In this document: positions 1 to 8,097 of the stretch, in pieces
Position numbering within the stretch: the first letter of the stretch is position 1
Layout: each line of letters opens with the position of its first letter
Origin: Leptospiraceae bacterium
Lineage (GTDB): Bacteria > Spirochaetota > Leptospiria > Leptospirales > Leptospiraceae
Direction of reading: 5' to 3'
DNA length: 25,559 nt
Assembly: GCA_016711485.1 (NCBI GenBank)
Contig: JADJSX010000017.1
Coordinates: forward strand, 1 to 25,559
Position numbers and translations under genes: made by a program
Notes under the pieces: generated by a model
What the model was told of the DNA's origin: nothing
The model's database searches: none
What the model saw: only the letters and a program-made list of their open reading frames with translations

Positions 1-220
1 GTTGAAGTGAAACTTTTTAGTATATTTGTCAGACTAAGTAAGTCAGCGCCTTCCTCCTGTCACGAAACTTGCAGAAAGAGCAAGTTTGCGTGCCATCCGT
101 TCAGTCAGGACATTTTGCCAGAAGTTGGTGGCTCAAGACATTACTGAGGAAAATGGAAAGAAAAATGCTTGGGGCATTTTCTTCCCATTTTCTCAACGTC
201 GGATACTCTTAACGTTATGC
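1..220 (+). repeat. attC-like site 1 (5' end outside window)
   Basis: Right part of a large attC-like recombination site. The second hairpin is the 'B2' form (CGAAACTTGC / GCAAGTTTGCG) and the third hairpin is the 'C2' form (GAGAAAATGGAAAG... paired with CCATTTTCTC). It closes with the L' box GGATACTC (201-208), spacer TTAAC and R' GTTATGC (214-220). The tail GTTATGCGGCATTGGCTTTC starts the next cassette and is complementary, except for 3 nt, to GAAAGCCAACAGCGCATAAC at 1810-1829 just before site 2. Confidence 0.85.
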
Positions 221-431
221 GGCATTGGCTTTCAAATTATGAACAAAATGGAGAGAAATAATGATTAGATTACACAACACTAAAAATATATTGAAAGGGC
301 TTTGTTATTGGGTGGATATAAAAGTATACTGTTTTAATGGGTCACAATTACCTGAATTGTCTATCCACACAGAATTATGGACTTTACTGAATAATAACAG
401 TTACAAGCAAATATAAATTAATAATAAAGCC

Positions 432-1019
432 AGAAGTTCCGTATAAGGAAATAAAAAGTAAATTAGCTTAAATGATACGGAATTTGAAAATTGTATTGCA
501 GATATTGTGATTTATAAGAAAGAATTTAATTCTGAAAGAAATATTCAGGATATTAAAGAAAAATTATCATACATTATTGAAGTAAAAAAATATGAAAATA
601 ATAATGAAAAAAATAATTTAAAAGGAATACGCGAAGATATTAAACTTCTTAAAACTTATAAAGATAGAAATTCAAAGGATAAAAATGTAGAATATTATTT
701 AATCATTGTCTCTCAAGAATTATTTCCTTCAATTTTTTTGAAAGTGGTGAACAAGTAGTTTCTAAAAAAAAGAGAAAAAATATTTCCGTTAAAGAAGAAA
801 TCTCTTGAGCAAGTCTCTGAAACACTTGGTTCCAAGATTGAAGAGTTTCAATATGAATATGTTAATAAGAATCGAACAATAAGAAAAGTAGAGCTTAATA
901 CTGAAAGAGTTAATCAGGTTAATATTAAAGCAGATTTCATAAGTGCTATAATCGTAAAAGGTATAGTGTTGCCAAAGTTGTATAGCATTAACGTTAAGCG
1001 GTATTGTATAAACTTTTAA
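432..1019 (+). pseudogene. decayed PD-(D/E)XK-like nuclease remnant
   Basis: Several short in-frame stretches of one former gene. The fragment VPYKEIKSKLA (to 473) is followed in another frame by NDTEFENCIADIVIYKK (from 471) and then ...SYIIEVKKYENNN, which stops at 758. ADIVIY followed by IEVKK is the spacing of a PD-(D/E)XK nuclease core (D...ExK). After 758 the reading continues in other frames (FESGEQVVSKKKRKNISVKEEI; SLEQVSETLGSKIEEFQYEYV...) up to about 1019. No single start, ribosome site or uninterrupted frame remains, so I call it a pseudogene. The family is inferred from one short motif only; the original could be a restriction endonuclease or another nuclease of that fold. It precedes the 1096 gene in the same cassette. 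A short sequence near 992-1005 (ATTAACGTTAAGCGG) resembles the right end of an attC site, so two cassettes may have fused here. Confidence 0.45.
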
Positions 1020-1095
1020 AGATTATGAGAATTCTGGAAAACAAAAACGTGTTCAGAATATTTTCATGCAAAATAAATTAAAAAGGAGAGTTAAG

Positions 1096-1811
1096 ATGCT
1101 CAGAGATAAATTAAAGGAAATGTATTTAGAAAATGGATTCAATAAAAACGTAATAAAAAATCCAGAAAACTATTCTGGACCGTTTCTTATTGATGTAGAT
1201 GAATCCTATGTCAGCGCAAAAAATAAAATTATGATTTTTGGACAGGAAACATATGGTTGGAAAAATTTTTCAGAATATAAAAATGAATCGAATTGTATTG
1301 AAGAATATATACAGCATTATAAAGAGTTTAATAATGGGCTTGGTTGTTATGTAACACCCTTTTGGTATGCATTCAATTATTTTAAGAACTGTATTGATGA
1401 GTCTCACGTAATATGGAATAATATTAGCAAATTTGATTATCTTGAAAGAAGCATTTTATTTGCTCCAGAGGATGAACAAACAGAGCTAATCACACAGCAA
1501 AAAAATATTTTGATAAAAGAAATTGAAATTACTAAGCCTGATATATGTATTTTTTTTATTGGAAAAGGTTATAAATATAAATGGATTCTTGACTTAATAT
1601 TTGATGACCATGTAGAAAGTGATATTGATAATGCAAAAATGACTATGAGATTTTTGGAAAAGAAAGTGAAAAATATACAATCAGTAAAATAAACTCTAAA
1701 AATTTACCGGATAGAAGTTATGTAACTTATCATCCTAATACTATAAATTGGCAGGGAGTAGAAATACGAGATAATATTTACGAATTACTAAAGGAATTAA
1801 TCGTAAAGTGA
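1096..1811 (+). pseudogene. uracil-DNA-glycosylase-like protein, one frameshift
   Basis: The start at 1096 is chosen because AAAAGGAGAG (1081-1090) lies at Shine-Dalgarno distance; an ATG at 1066 lacks this. Residues 45-55 read IMIFGQETYGW, resembling motif 1 of the UDG superfamily (GQ-E/D-...). The first frame ends at 1692, but shifting at the T run 1651-1655 (one T missing) gives RFFGKESEKYTISKIN...RSYVTYHPNTINWQG... to a stop at 1809-1811, and YVTYHPN would be the HP motif near the C-terminus of that superfamily. The rejoined protein is about 238 aa. Whether it removes uracil or is a defence-associated relative is unknown. The indel sits in a homopolymer, so a sequencing error is as likely as a true pseudogene. 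The stop is 11 bp before the attC R'' box, typical of cassette genes. Confidence 0.6.
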
Positions 1812-1822
1812 AAGCCAACAGC

Positions 1823-2121
1823 GCATAACTGCGAGTATCCACTGCGGAGGTGAACTATGTTCGGATGCTGTTCACCTCCTTGCTCCAAGCCGGCATAGTT
1901 GTGATAGTCAAACTTTGTAGTATATTTGTTGAACTCACGCAAGTTCAGTGCCTTCGTTCCGGTCACAAAACTTGCAAGAGAATAATGCAAGTTTTGCGCC
2001 CTACACTCAGTCACGGGACTTGCTAGTTGTTGGTCGGCTTGGAGACATGACTTTTAAACTCAAAAAGGTGCTACCGCACTTTCGAGTTTAAAAGTCACGT
2101 CGGATACTCTTAACGTTAGGT
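1823..2121 (+). repeat. attC-like site 2
   Basis: Reference copy (299 bp). R'' GCATAAC 1823-1829; spacer TGC 1830-1832; L'' GAGTATCC 1833-1840; hairpin A GGAGGTGAAC 1846-1855 with GTTCACCTCC 1870-1879; axial stem CTCCAAGCCG 1883-1892 with CGGCTTGGAG 2035-2044; GCAAGT 1939-1944 with ACTTGC 2018-2023; hairpin B CAAAACTTGCA 1966-1976 with TGCAAGTTTTG 1986-1996; hairpin C TGACTTTTAAACTC 2048-2061 with GAGTTTAAAAGTCA 2084-2097; L' GGATACTC 2102-2109; spacer TTAAC 2110-2114; R' GTTAGGT 2115-2121. The layout matches integron attC sites, but the size is about two to five times theirs. Confidence 0.88.
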
Positions 2122-2172
2122 GAAAGAATCGGCTAAATTCTTTCATACTAAAACTAACGGATAGGAACAAAA

Positions 2173-2808
2173 ATGAGCACCTTACTAGATAAGACAAATA
2201 TTCTTCTAAAACAAATTGCTGAGATTACCTCTTTTGATGCGGTTGCTAAATGGGACAATGAAGCTAAAGGAGTTCTTGAACTTTTAAAAAAAGCATTTGA
2301 AGAAGCGAATGGAATTGAAGAGATTTTAAAAAAAGATTTAACTTCTCTGGAAATTAAATATAAAAATTTGCCCTTTTATAAAAAGTTTTTCTATAATAAA
2401 AAAATGGAAAAGGCAATATTAGTAAAGATTGAAGAAATTCGTAATACCAAAGATACACATACTCGATGTATTAATTTTTTGGAAGAATGGATTGAAAAAA
2501 CACCGGACGACAAAAATCAAGCTGACTTAATGTTGAAAGAATTAAAACTCATGAAAAAAGAATTAACGACTGCCAAGAAAGAAATATCAGCACAAATAAA
2601 AGATATAAATAACAAAGCTAGAATGGAGAACGCACAAGTTTCAACTGAATATTTTTCTAGTGCAAAATCTAAACAGCTACAAAAAATTCAAATTAGAATG
2701 AACAAAGAAAATTCACTTCTTTCTCAGCAAGACCAAAAAGCCGCAATGGACAAACAGATAATTGATATTGAAAAATTAATTAATTGGGTAGAGAGGATTA
2801 AGATGTAA
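2173..2808 (+). CDS. coiled-coil protein of unknown function
   Basis: A 211-aa protein starting at ATG 2173, with AGGAAC a few bases upstream as a plausible weak ribosome site. It is highly charged (Lys/Glu-rich) with long helical stretches, roughly residues 30-90 and 115-211, and almost no hydrophobic segment, so it is soluble and probably coiled-coil. I see no catalytic motif and do not recognise a family. It begins 51 bp after attC site 2 and lies directly upstream of the HNH endonuclease gene in the same cassette, about 20 bp apart, so the two probably form one transcription unit. A partner or specificity subunit of that nuclease would fit, but this is only inference from position. Confidence 0.75.
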   Translation: MSTLLDKTNILLKQIAEITSFDAVAKWDNEAKGVLELLKKAFEEANGIEEILKKDLTSLEIKYKNLPFYKKFFYNKKMEKAILVKIEEIRNTKDTHTRCINFLEEWIEKTPDDKNQADLMLKELKLMKKELTTAKKEISAQIKDINNKARMENAQVSTEYFSSAKSKQLQKIQIRMNKENSLLSQQDQKAAMDKQIIDIEKLINWVERIKM

Positions 2809-2827
2809 TTTGCATCTTATTAAAAAA

Positions 2828-3735
2828 ATGATGGAATTAAAAATTAATAAATCAGGGCAGACTCCTTCAAAAAGAAATTTTCAAAAGCTAACTACTATTG
2901 AAAAAAATTTTACTTGCCGCTTCCTGTTTAGATATAAAACCAAATGATGAAATATATAGGCTAACGTTATTCGGAATAGTCCAAACTCATATTGAAAATT
3001 TAACCGAAGAAGCATTGCAGGGAACATTACATAAGAGCATTTATTTTACAAGAACATCGAATGGGAATTATAAGCTGACTCAAGGAGGACTTCTAAAAAT
3101 AAAAGAATTCGAAAATTCAAATATAAAAAAGATAAGTAAATCGTCTTATTTCAAATTTATTAAAAATGTTGGAACGGATAAGTATTCAGTAACTATAGAT
3201 TCGTTGAACCAAAAATATATCCCAGAAAAAAATGACGAAAAATTTACTAGTGCAGAAATTGTAAACTTTTTGAGCAATAAAGAAATTAATACAAAAAGTG
3301 ATTCTAAACCATTACGATTACTTAATTGGATAATCCAGGATAATTATTCTTGGAACATTTGGAACTCTGAGTTTTATGAGGAGGAAGAAGGATTCGTAGA
3401 AGGTAAACAAGTATTATCCTTACATAATCGTATTGAGAGAAATCGTAAGGTTGTAGATTTATTAAAAGCTAATAGACAAAAAAGACCCTAATTTAAAATG
3501 CGAAATATGTAATTTTTCTTTCATTGAAAAATATGGTGATTGGGGTGAAGGCTATATCGAGGTACATCATATTAAGCCGTTGTCGACAATAAAGGAAGAA
3601 ACAAAAACTAAAATTGAAGATTTAATTTTAGTATGTTCAAATTGTCATAGAATGTTACATAGAATTAGACCGTGGAAAGATAGCCTAAATATTATTAGGA
3701 AATCTATTCGTAGAAGAGCCGATTCCTTCACCTAA
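2828..3735 (+). pseudogene. HNH restriction endonuclease-like gene with two frameshifts
   Basis: The C-terminal part reads DPNLKCEICNFSFIEKYGD...IEVHHIKPLS...LILVCSNCHRMLH, a typical HNH domain with two zinc-binding Cys pairs (CxxC and CxxC) and the catalytic HH, as in McrA-like and other HNH restriction enzymes. This segment is out of frame with the upstream ORF ending RQKRP at 3491; the A run at 3478-3483 is one base short. Upstream, the ORF has only a TTG start at 2898, but removing one A from the run at 2901-2907 joins it to an ATG at 2828/2831 (MELKINKSGQTPSKRNFQKLTTIEKILLAASCLD...). The N-terminal ~190 residues look like a target-recognition or winged-helix region. The final TAA (3733-3735) lies inside the R'' box of attC site 3. 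Both indels are in homopolymers, so error versus decay is undecided. Confidence 0.7.
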
Positions 3736-4027
3736 CTGCGAGTATCCACTGCGGCGACTCACTAAGCTCGGATGATGTGAGTCACCTTGCTCCAAGCCGA
3801 CTTAACTGTTGCAGTTGAACTTTTTAGTATATTTGTCAGACTTACGCAAGTTCAGTGCCTTCGTTCCGGTCACAAAACTTGCAAGAGAATAATGCAAGTT
3901 TTGCGCCCTACACTCAGTCACAGGACTTGCTAGTATTAGTTCGGCTTGGAGACATGACTTTGAAACTCAAAAGGTGCTACCGCACTTTCGAGTTTCAAAG
4001 TCACGTCGGATACTCTTTACGTTAGCC
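3730..4027 (+). repeat. attC-like site 3
   Basis: R'' ACCTAAC 3730-3736, R' GTTAGCC 4021-4027. Hairpin A is the variant GACTCAC / GTGAGTC, hairpin B the common form, and hairpin C TTTGAAACTC / GAGTTTCAAA. The spacer before R' is TTTAC instead of TTAAC. Upstream flank AGCCGATTCCTTCACCTAAC pairs with GTTAGGTGAAAGAATCGGCT after site 2, with one mismatch in 20. Confidence 0.88.
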
Positions 4028-4035
4028 GAAATGAC

Positions 4036-4946
4036 TCAAACTTTATAGGTGAGGAGAAGACGCTCTGTAACTATTTCTTCTTCTAATGTTTGTCCTGTCA
4101 TTTGGAATCTTTTTAACATTGATCTTCCATTGAGTATTGGAATTTCAGAAGGGAAAAGTTCTTTAGAGTGTTGAATATCTATAATTTTAGAACCAGATTT
4201 TTTACTACCATCAATACTTAACGCAACAAATACACCTCGTGATTTAGCTTCTTCGATACTAGTATAAAGTTCTTGAATTGAAAAATGTTGAGCACCATAA
4301 AGAATCGTTTGAGAGTCAACATAAGGTGGATCACAATAAATTAAATCATTTTGTTTAGCAGTTCTAAATATTTCTCTATAATCCAAATGACGAAATTCAC
4401 AAAATTGAAGTCTATCATGCCATGAATAAACACGTTCAGAAAAAGAATCTGGTGATATAGGATCATGAATTCCACATGGGGTAGACATAAAACCATCTAT
4501 TTTTCGAAACCTTACTACACCACCATAGCAAGCACGAGATAAAAATAACAAGTCCTTACTATTTGGATTTTCATTATAAGAGTTTTTTACTATTTCGTAT
4601 GCTCTTTCTTTACCATATTCTTCTATAAGCATATAATTCTCAGAATAATATTCAATAAGAAGTTCTGGATCAGCTTTTAAGGTCTGAAATATTCCGATAA
4701 GAGGTTTAAAGGCATCAGAGCCTACTCCATTAGTTGGAGATAAAGTCGCTATTACCGCACCGCTACCCAAAAAGGCTCAAAGTAAATATTAAACTTCTTA
4801 GGAAAAAATTTAATAATAGTGTTAGCATATTTTTGCTTATTCCCTATCCACTTTAACAACTGTCCTTTCAAAGGGACTTTAATTAATTCAGGCTGAGCAG
4901 GAAAAAGTAGAGACATAAGATTATATTGATAGAATATTGAATACAT
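4036..4946 (-). pseudogene. Dam-family DNA N6-adenine methyltransferase, one frameshift
   Basis: Minus-strand gene in two frames. The N-terminal piece (4752-4946) carries LLKWIGNKQKYANTII...YFEPF and the C-terminal piece (4036-4770) continues LGSGAVIATLSP... with the catalytic motif YCDPPYVD. Rejoined, the SAM-binding motif I is FEPFLGSGAV, followed later by DPPY, the order of class-alpha adenine methylases of the Dam/DpnM (D12) family; total about 300 aa. The break is at the run of five A on the + strand (about 4770-4774); six would restore the frame. The start could be 4946 or the ATG at 4916; neither has a clear ribosome site. It is divergent from the putative restriction endonuclease at 4980 and should protect host DNA against it. 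If the frameshift is real the methylase is dead, which would be hard to tolerate with an active nuclease beside it. Confidence 0.8.
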
Positions 4947-4979
4947 GCAATTCTATTTTAAAAAAACTGAAAAAAATAC

Positions 4980-5843
4980 ATGAAAGCAAATGATCTTTTT
5001 TTAAATTCTAACCCAGATTTTTGGGCAAATGTGAAACTTTTGAGCCAGCATATTGGATATACTCAAAGGGGCAAAAATTCGCTAATCAAAATACCTAGCT
5101 CGTCTGATATCAAAAATGCCTATAAAGAACTCTCATTGGATGAACTAGCTCTCACTTCAAAAAAAGACAATAAGATTCTTATAGACCAACTATTAAAATA
5201 TTTTGAATATAGAGCGAATGTCTTAAATGAAACTGTTTCAAAAAATTTAATGAACAAAGAAGAAGCGGACGCTAAGTTTCAAGAATTACTAAAAGACCAT
5301 ATAAAATTAAAACTAAATTGTCCATTGCCTGAGAATAAACAAAAAAATGAAAAGAGTGGTTACGCATTATTAACCTGTATGGTAAACATTTTAATTGCAA
5401 AAGAATTAAAAAAACTTAACTGTAATTATGACCCACATTCGCTTTCTTATTTTACGAAAGATAGTTATTTAGTTAGAACTCTTTCAAGAAGAATTGATGG
5501 AGCTTTCCCAGATATAATAAATCCAATTAGCCTTTGGGAAATTAAAGAATATTATAATACAACAACATTTGGTAGCCGCATTGCTGATGGTGTGTATGAA
5601 ACCATTATGGATGGAATGGAATTAAATGAGCTTTATGATAAAACTTCCATAAGAGTAAATCATTTACTTATTGTAGATGCCTATGATACATGGTGGATAA
5701 AGGGAAAGTCATATCTATGCAGAATGATTGATATGCTCAACATGGGACTAGTAAGTGAAGTGATTTTTGGAAAAGAAATATTTTCTCGTTTACCTATTCT
5801 AGCAAAAGAATGGACTTTTTTGTATAATAAATCAAAGGTGTAA
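4980..5843 (+). CDS. putative type II restriction endonuclease, PD-(D/E)XK fold
   Basis: A 287-aa soluble protein. Residues 171-189 read RIDGAFPDII...LWEIKEYY: D173 (or D178) followed by E187-I-K189 is the D...ExK catalytic signature of the PD-(D/E)XK nuclease fold, and the following YYNTTTFGSRIADGVYET stretch is likely part of the active-site region. The N-terminal ~120 residues are helical and probably contribute to DNA recognition. It is transcribed divergently from a Dam-family adenine methylase with only about 33-60 bp between the start codons, so the two most likely form a type II restriction-modification pair sharing a compact promoter region. No good ribosome site precedes ATG 4980. 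The stop is 11 bp before attC site 4. I do not recognise the recognition sequence; by its methylase the target should contain adenine. Confidence 0.68.
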   Translation: MKANDLFLNSNPDFWANVKLLSQHIGYTQRGKNSLIKIPSSSDIKNAYKELSLDELALTSKKDNKILIDQLLKYFEYRANVLNETVSKNLMNKEEADAKFQELLKDHIKLKLNCPLPENKQKNEKSGYALLTCMVNILIAKELKKLNCNYDPHSLSYFTKDSYLVRTLSRRIDGAFPDIINPISLWEIKEYYNTTTFGSRIADGVYETIMDGMELNELYDKTSIRVNHLLIVDAYDTWWIKGKSYLCRMIDMLNMGLVSEVIFGKEIFSRLPILAKEWTFLYNKSKV

Positions 5844-5854
5844 TGAGTCAAATC

Positions 5855-6155
5855 GGCTAACTGCGAGTATCCACTGCGGAGGTGAACTATGTTTGGAAGC
5901 TGTTCACCTCCTTGCTCCAAGCCGACTTATTTGTCTTAGCCAAACTTTGTAGTATATTTGTCAGACTCACGCAAGTCCAGTGCCTTCATTCCGGTCACAA
6001 AACTTGCAAGAGAATAATGCAAGTTTTGCGCCCTACACTCAGTCACGGGACTTGCTAGTAGTAGTTCGGCTTGGAGACATTGAAAAAATGACAAGAAAAA
6101 TTCTTGGGGAATTTTCTTGTCATTTTTTCAACGTCGGATACTCTTAACGTTATGC
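5855..6155 (+). repeat. attC-like site 4
   Basis: R'' GGCTAAC 5855-5861, R' GTTATGC 6149-6155. Hairpin A is GGAGGTGAAC / GTTCACCTCC. Hairpin C is a unique form ('C3'): GAAAAAATGACAAG pairs with CTTGTCATTTTTTC, preserving pairing with different bases from the C2 form. Upstream flank TGAGTCAAATCGGCTAAC pairs with GTTAGCCGAAATGACTCA after site 3 except for an AA/AA mismatch at positions 10-11. Confidence 0.88.
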
Positions 6156-6377
6156 GGCATTTTAGGTGCGGGCATGTTCGATAAAGGAACCAACGCTAGG
6201 ATATTTTAGTATAGGTTTCTCGACGTCCATGTCTCGAAAGATGCAAAGAAGATTTTTAAATGTATAAAAATTTTACCCCGTTTAGTTCAAAACATCTTTT
6301 TTATGAATCCGGAGCAATCCTTAAAACCAGACTTTTTCGTTTTGTTGCTTATTTCCTGTAAAAAATAAACTTTTACT
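6156..6377. other. non-coding start of cassette 4
   Basis: No ORF of note. It contains one copy of a small hairpin motif at 6216-6239 (TTTC-TC-GACGTCCATGTC-TC-GAAA), also found near 10524 and 15096 and, in altered form, at 9107. It lies downstream of the minus-strand MarR gene and may hold that gene's 3' end, but I see no clear terminator. Confidence 0.4.
6216..6239. repeat. small hairpin motif, copy 1
   Basis: Outer stem TTTC/GAAA, then TC, inner stem GAC/GTC around GTCCAT, then TC. The same architecture with a different outer stem occurs at 10524-10549 and 15096-15129. Confidence 0.5.
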
Positions 6378-6905
6378 TTAACTTTCTTTCTTATTCAAAT
6401 TTTCCAAAGATTCTAGAATCATAGAAAATAATTTTCGTTGTTTAGTTTGAAAATTTTCATTGAAGAATTGAAATGCAGAATATATTCTTTGCAAATGATC
6501 TGGTAAAATTTTTTTTAATTGTTTAATTCCATTTTTACTTAATGTTACTTGAATAACTCTTCTATCTTCTTTCGATGGTGTTCTTTGTATAAAATCGTTT
6601 TTTTCTAAAGTGTCTAGTATTCCGGTCATAGTTGGAGGTTTGACACCTAGTTCTTTTGCCAATCGGATTGCAGTCCAATCACTTTCGTTATCCGAGTAAA
6701 GAAGCATGATGGTAAGAAACCCAGGTTGCGATAGTTTGTACCTAGAAAAATGTAATTCGAATGATGTGCTTACAATCGTAGAAAATTGTATAATCTCTGT
6801 AATACAATTTAGCAAAGATAGATCGGATTGGTTATTCTCAGATTTGATTTTTGTAAAAATCTTTTTTTGAACTTCTTTGTTTGGAGGTAATATTGTCTTT
6901 TTCAT
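6378..6905 (-). CDS. MarR-family transcriptional regulator
   Basis: A 175-aa protein with the MarR layout: N-terminal dimerisation helices (about 1-55), winged helix-turn-helix about 65-125 with recognition region AIRLAKELGVKPPTMTGILDTLEKNDFI (79-106) and wing motif DRRVIQVTLSKNG (114-126), then C-terminal helices completing the dimer interface. MarR proteins usually repress neighbouring genes and their own until a small ligand or oxidant releases them. Here the start codon abuts a 44-bp near-perfect palindrome (6913-6956) separating it from a divergent membrane-protein gene, and a similar half-site precedes the cytochrome b gene, so control of this cytochrome cassette plus autoregulation is likely. 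No Shine-Dalgarno is visible upstream of ATG 6905. It is one of the few genes here opposite to the attC orientation. Confidence 0.88.
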   Translation of the reverse strand: MKKTILPPNKEVQKKIFTKIKSENNQSDLSLLNCITEIIQFSTIVSTSFELHFSRYKLSQPGFLTIMLLYSDNESDWTAIRLAKELGVKPPTMTGILDTLEKNDFIQRTPSKEDRRVIQVTLSKNGIKQLKKILPDHLQRIYSAFQFFNENFQTKQRKLFSMILESLENLNKKES

Positions 6906-6912
6906 AATATTA

Positions 6913-6956
6913 ATTAGTTTACTAATATTTAGCTGACTAAATATTAGTAAACTAAT
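6913..6956. promoter_or_regulatory. palindromic MarR operator in divergent promoter
   Basis: Perfect inverted repeat: 20-nt arm 6913-6932 (ATTAGTTTACTAATATTTAG), spacer CTGA 6933-6936, matching arm 6937-6956. Each arm also contains its own dyad, ATTAGT-TT-ACTAAT (6913-6926) and ATTAGT-AA-ACTAAT (6943-6956), so it looks like two adjacent dimer sites. It lies between the MarR gene and the divergent membrane-protein gene. Confidence 0.8.
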
Positions 6957-6969
6957 TATGGAGAAAAAG

Positions 6970-7344
6970 ATGAAAAATATTTACAATAAAATTGCGTTTT
7001 TTCTGATTATACTCAGTGCAATTCCAACTTTAAAAGAAGGGCTATCGGTTATCATAGGAAATGACCCCGAAGGAATGATAGTCCTACATTGGTTGGTATA
7101 CTACAATGTCCTTATGGCATTTTACTCTTTTTTTGTAGGATACCTACTTTGGATTCAGTCTACAAACAGATTAAAAATGGCAAGTATCGTTTTTTTAGGA
7201 CATATACTTGTTTTTTCCTATTTACTTTTTACCTATTTCACAAGTGGAATGGTAGCTCAGAAAAGTGTTTTTGCCATGGCTTTCCGTTCAACACTTTGGG
7301 CGATCATTCTGCGTTTGATTCAGAAAGGATTTTCTAAGAATTAA
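6970..7344 (+). CDS. small four-helix membrane protein
   Basis: The start is placed at 6970 because GGAG at 6960-6963 sits 6 bases before this ATG; the ATG at 6958 overlaps that ribosome site and lies against the operator. The 124-aa protein has about four hydrophobic segments (approx. residues 5-22, 36-60, 68-92, 98-118) and no soluble domain, so it is an inner-membrane protein. I cannot name a family with confidence; it resembles small DoxX/DUF4345-type membrane proteins in size and topology only. It is divergent from the MarR gene across the operator and therefore probably repressed by it. It ends convergently with the cytochrome b561 gene, overlapping by 4 bp. Confidence 0.72.
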   Translation: MKNIYNKIAFFLIILSAIPTLKEGLSVIIGNDPEGMIVLHWLVYYNVLMAFYSFFVGYLLWIQSTNRLKMASIVFLGHILVFSYLLFTYFTSGMVAQKSVFAMAFRSTLWAIILRLIQKGFSKN

Positions 7345-7877
7345 CTCTTATTAACTTTTCCGAAGGGAGCATTGATTGCCATCCTTGCCAATATATTTCC
7401 CTTTGTGAATTGGTAGAGGATAACGCCTGTTACATGGATAAATACAAGAATCAATATTAATTTGGTAACAATTTCATGAATATTTACAGATAACAAATCT
7501 CTATCTAAAACGGCAGGATTGATATTTATAAAATTCACATTGTTCAAAATCATAGTGCTTGCCCCACTCATTCCAATAAGTAAAACTGTTATATAAATGA
7601 ACCAATGTGTAGCAGTATAAAGTATCTTATGTGCTCCTCCGATTCCAATTGGCGTTGGATGCGAACTTTTGATTCGTTTATAAATTCTGATGAAAGTCAA
7701 TATAACTAGCAACAAACCACTAAATGTATGTGCTCGATATAGAATGGTCTTAGTATTTTCATCGTCCAACTGAACCATCGCTGTCCCAATACCAAATAAG
7801 CCAAAAATTAAAATCGCTGAAATGGTATGTATAATTCTAGTTAATTTTGAGTGAACAAATTCTGTTGTAGTTTGCAT
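7341..7877 (-). CDS. cytochrome b561-family membrane protein
   Basis: A 178-aa protein with four transmembrane helices (approx. 13-35, 47-66, 90-110, 134-158). Histidines at 17, 50, 91, 134 and 148 lie in or at the ends of these helices, the pattern of di-heme b cytochromes of the CybB/YodB (Ni/Fe-hydrogenase cytochrome b-like) group, which move electrons between quinones and periplasmic partners. A c-type cytochrome gene diverges from its upstream side (8098), a likely partner. A MarR-like half-site (ATTAGTCAACTAA, 7928-7941) lies upstream of the start, linking it to the regulator at 6378-6905. Substrate and direction of electron flow are unknown. Confidence 0.78.
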   Translation of the reverse strand: MQTTTEFVHSKLTRIIHTISAILIFGLFGIGTAMVQLDDENTKTILYRAHTFSGLLLVILTFIRIYKRIKSSHPTPIGIGGAHKILYTATHWFIYITVLLIGMSGASTMILNNVNFININPAVLDRDLLSVNIHEIVTKLILILVFIHVTGVILYQFTKGNILARMAINAPFGKVNKS

Positions 7878-7927
7878 GTTAAATTCCTATTTCTCATATT
7901 TTATATTAATTAATTAGGATGCTAATA

Positions 7928-7941
7928 ATTAGTCAACTAAA
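7928..7941. promoter_or_regulatory. second putative MarR operator
   Basis: ATTAGT-CA-ACTAAA matches the half-operator ATTAGT-N2-ACTAAT found twice at 6913-6956. It lies about 50 bp upstream of the minus-strand cytochrome b start and in the divergent gap before the cytochrome c gene. Confidence 0.55.
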
Positions 7942-8097
7942 TAAAATAGTCTAAATTTGATAGATATTGTAGTTTGGGTTGAGTTGTAATTTTTCATTGC
8001 GATATATTTTAAAATTTAAATTGATTTTCGGGTTTAACAAACAATGTACTTTCCGAAAGTAATACATTAAATAATTTGGTGAAAGAGGATTTAGATT

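Noticed and set aside
1778..2014. Recurring minus-strand ORF beginning MTECRAQNLHYSLASFVTG (also at 20844-21077 and similar ones)
   Set aside because: It lies wholly inside the attC-like repeats and recurs only because the repeat recurs; indels between copies break it and its sequence is explained by hairpin pairing, not coding.
1823..2121. Interpretation of the 300-bp repeat as an insertion sequence or MITE
   Set aside because: No target-site duplications flank single repeats, and flanks pair across the intervening genes to the next repeat, which transposon insertion does not predict.
1823..2121. Interpretation as a large structured non-coding RNA gene
   Set aside because: Covariation alone would allow it, but the cassette-to-cassette terminal pairing and the conserved GTT junction are better explained by DNA recombination; an additional RNA role cannot be excluded.
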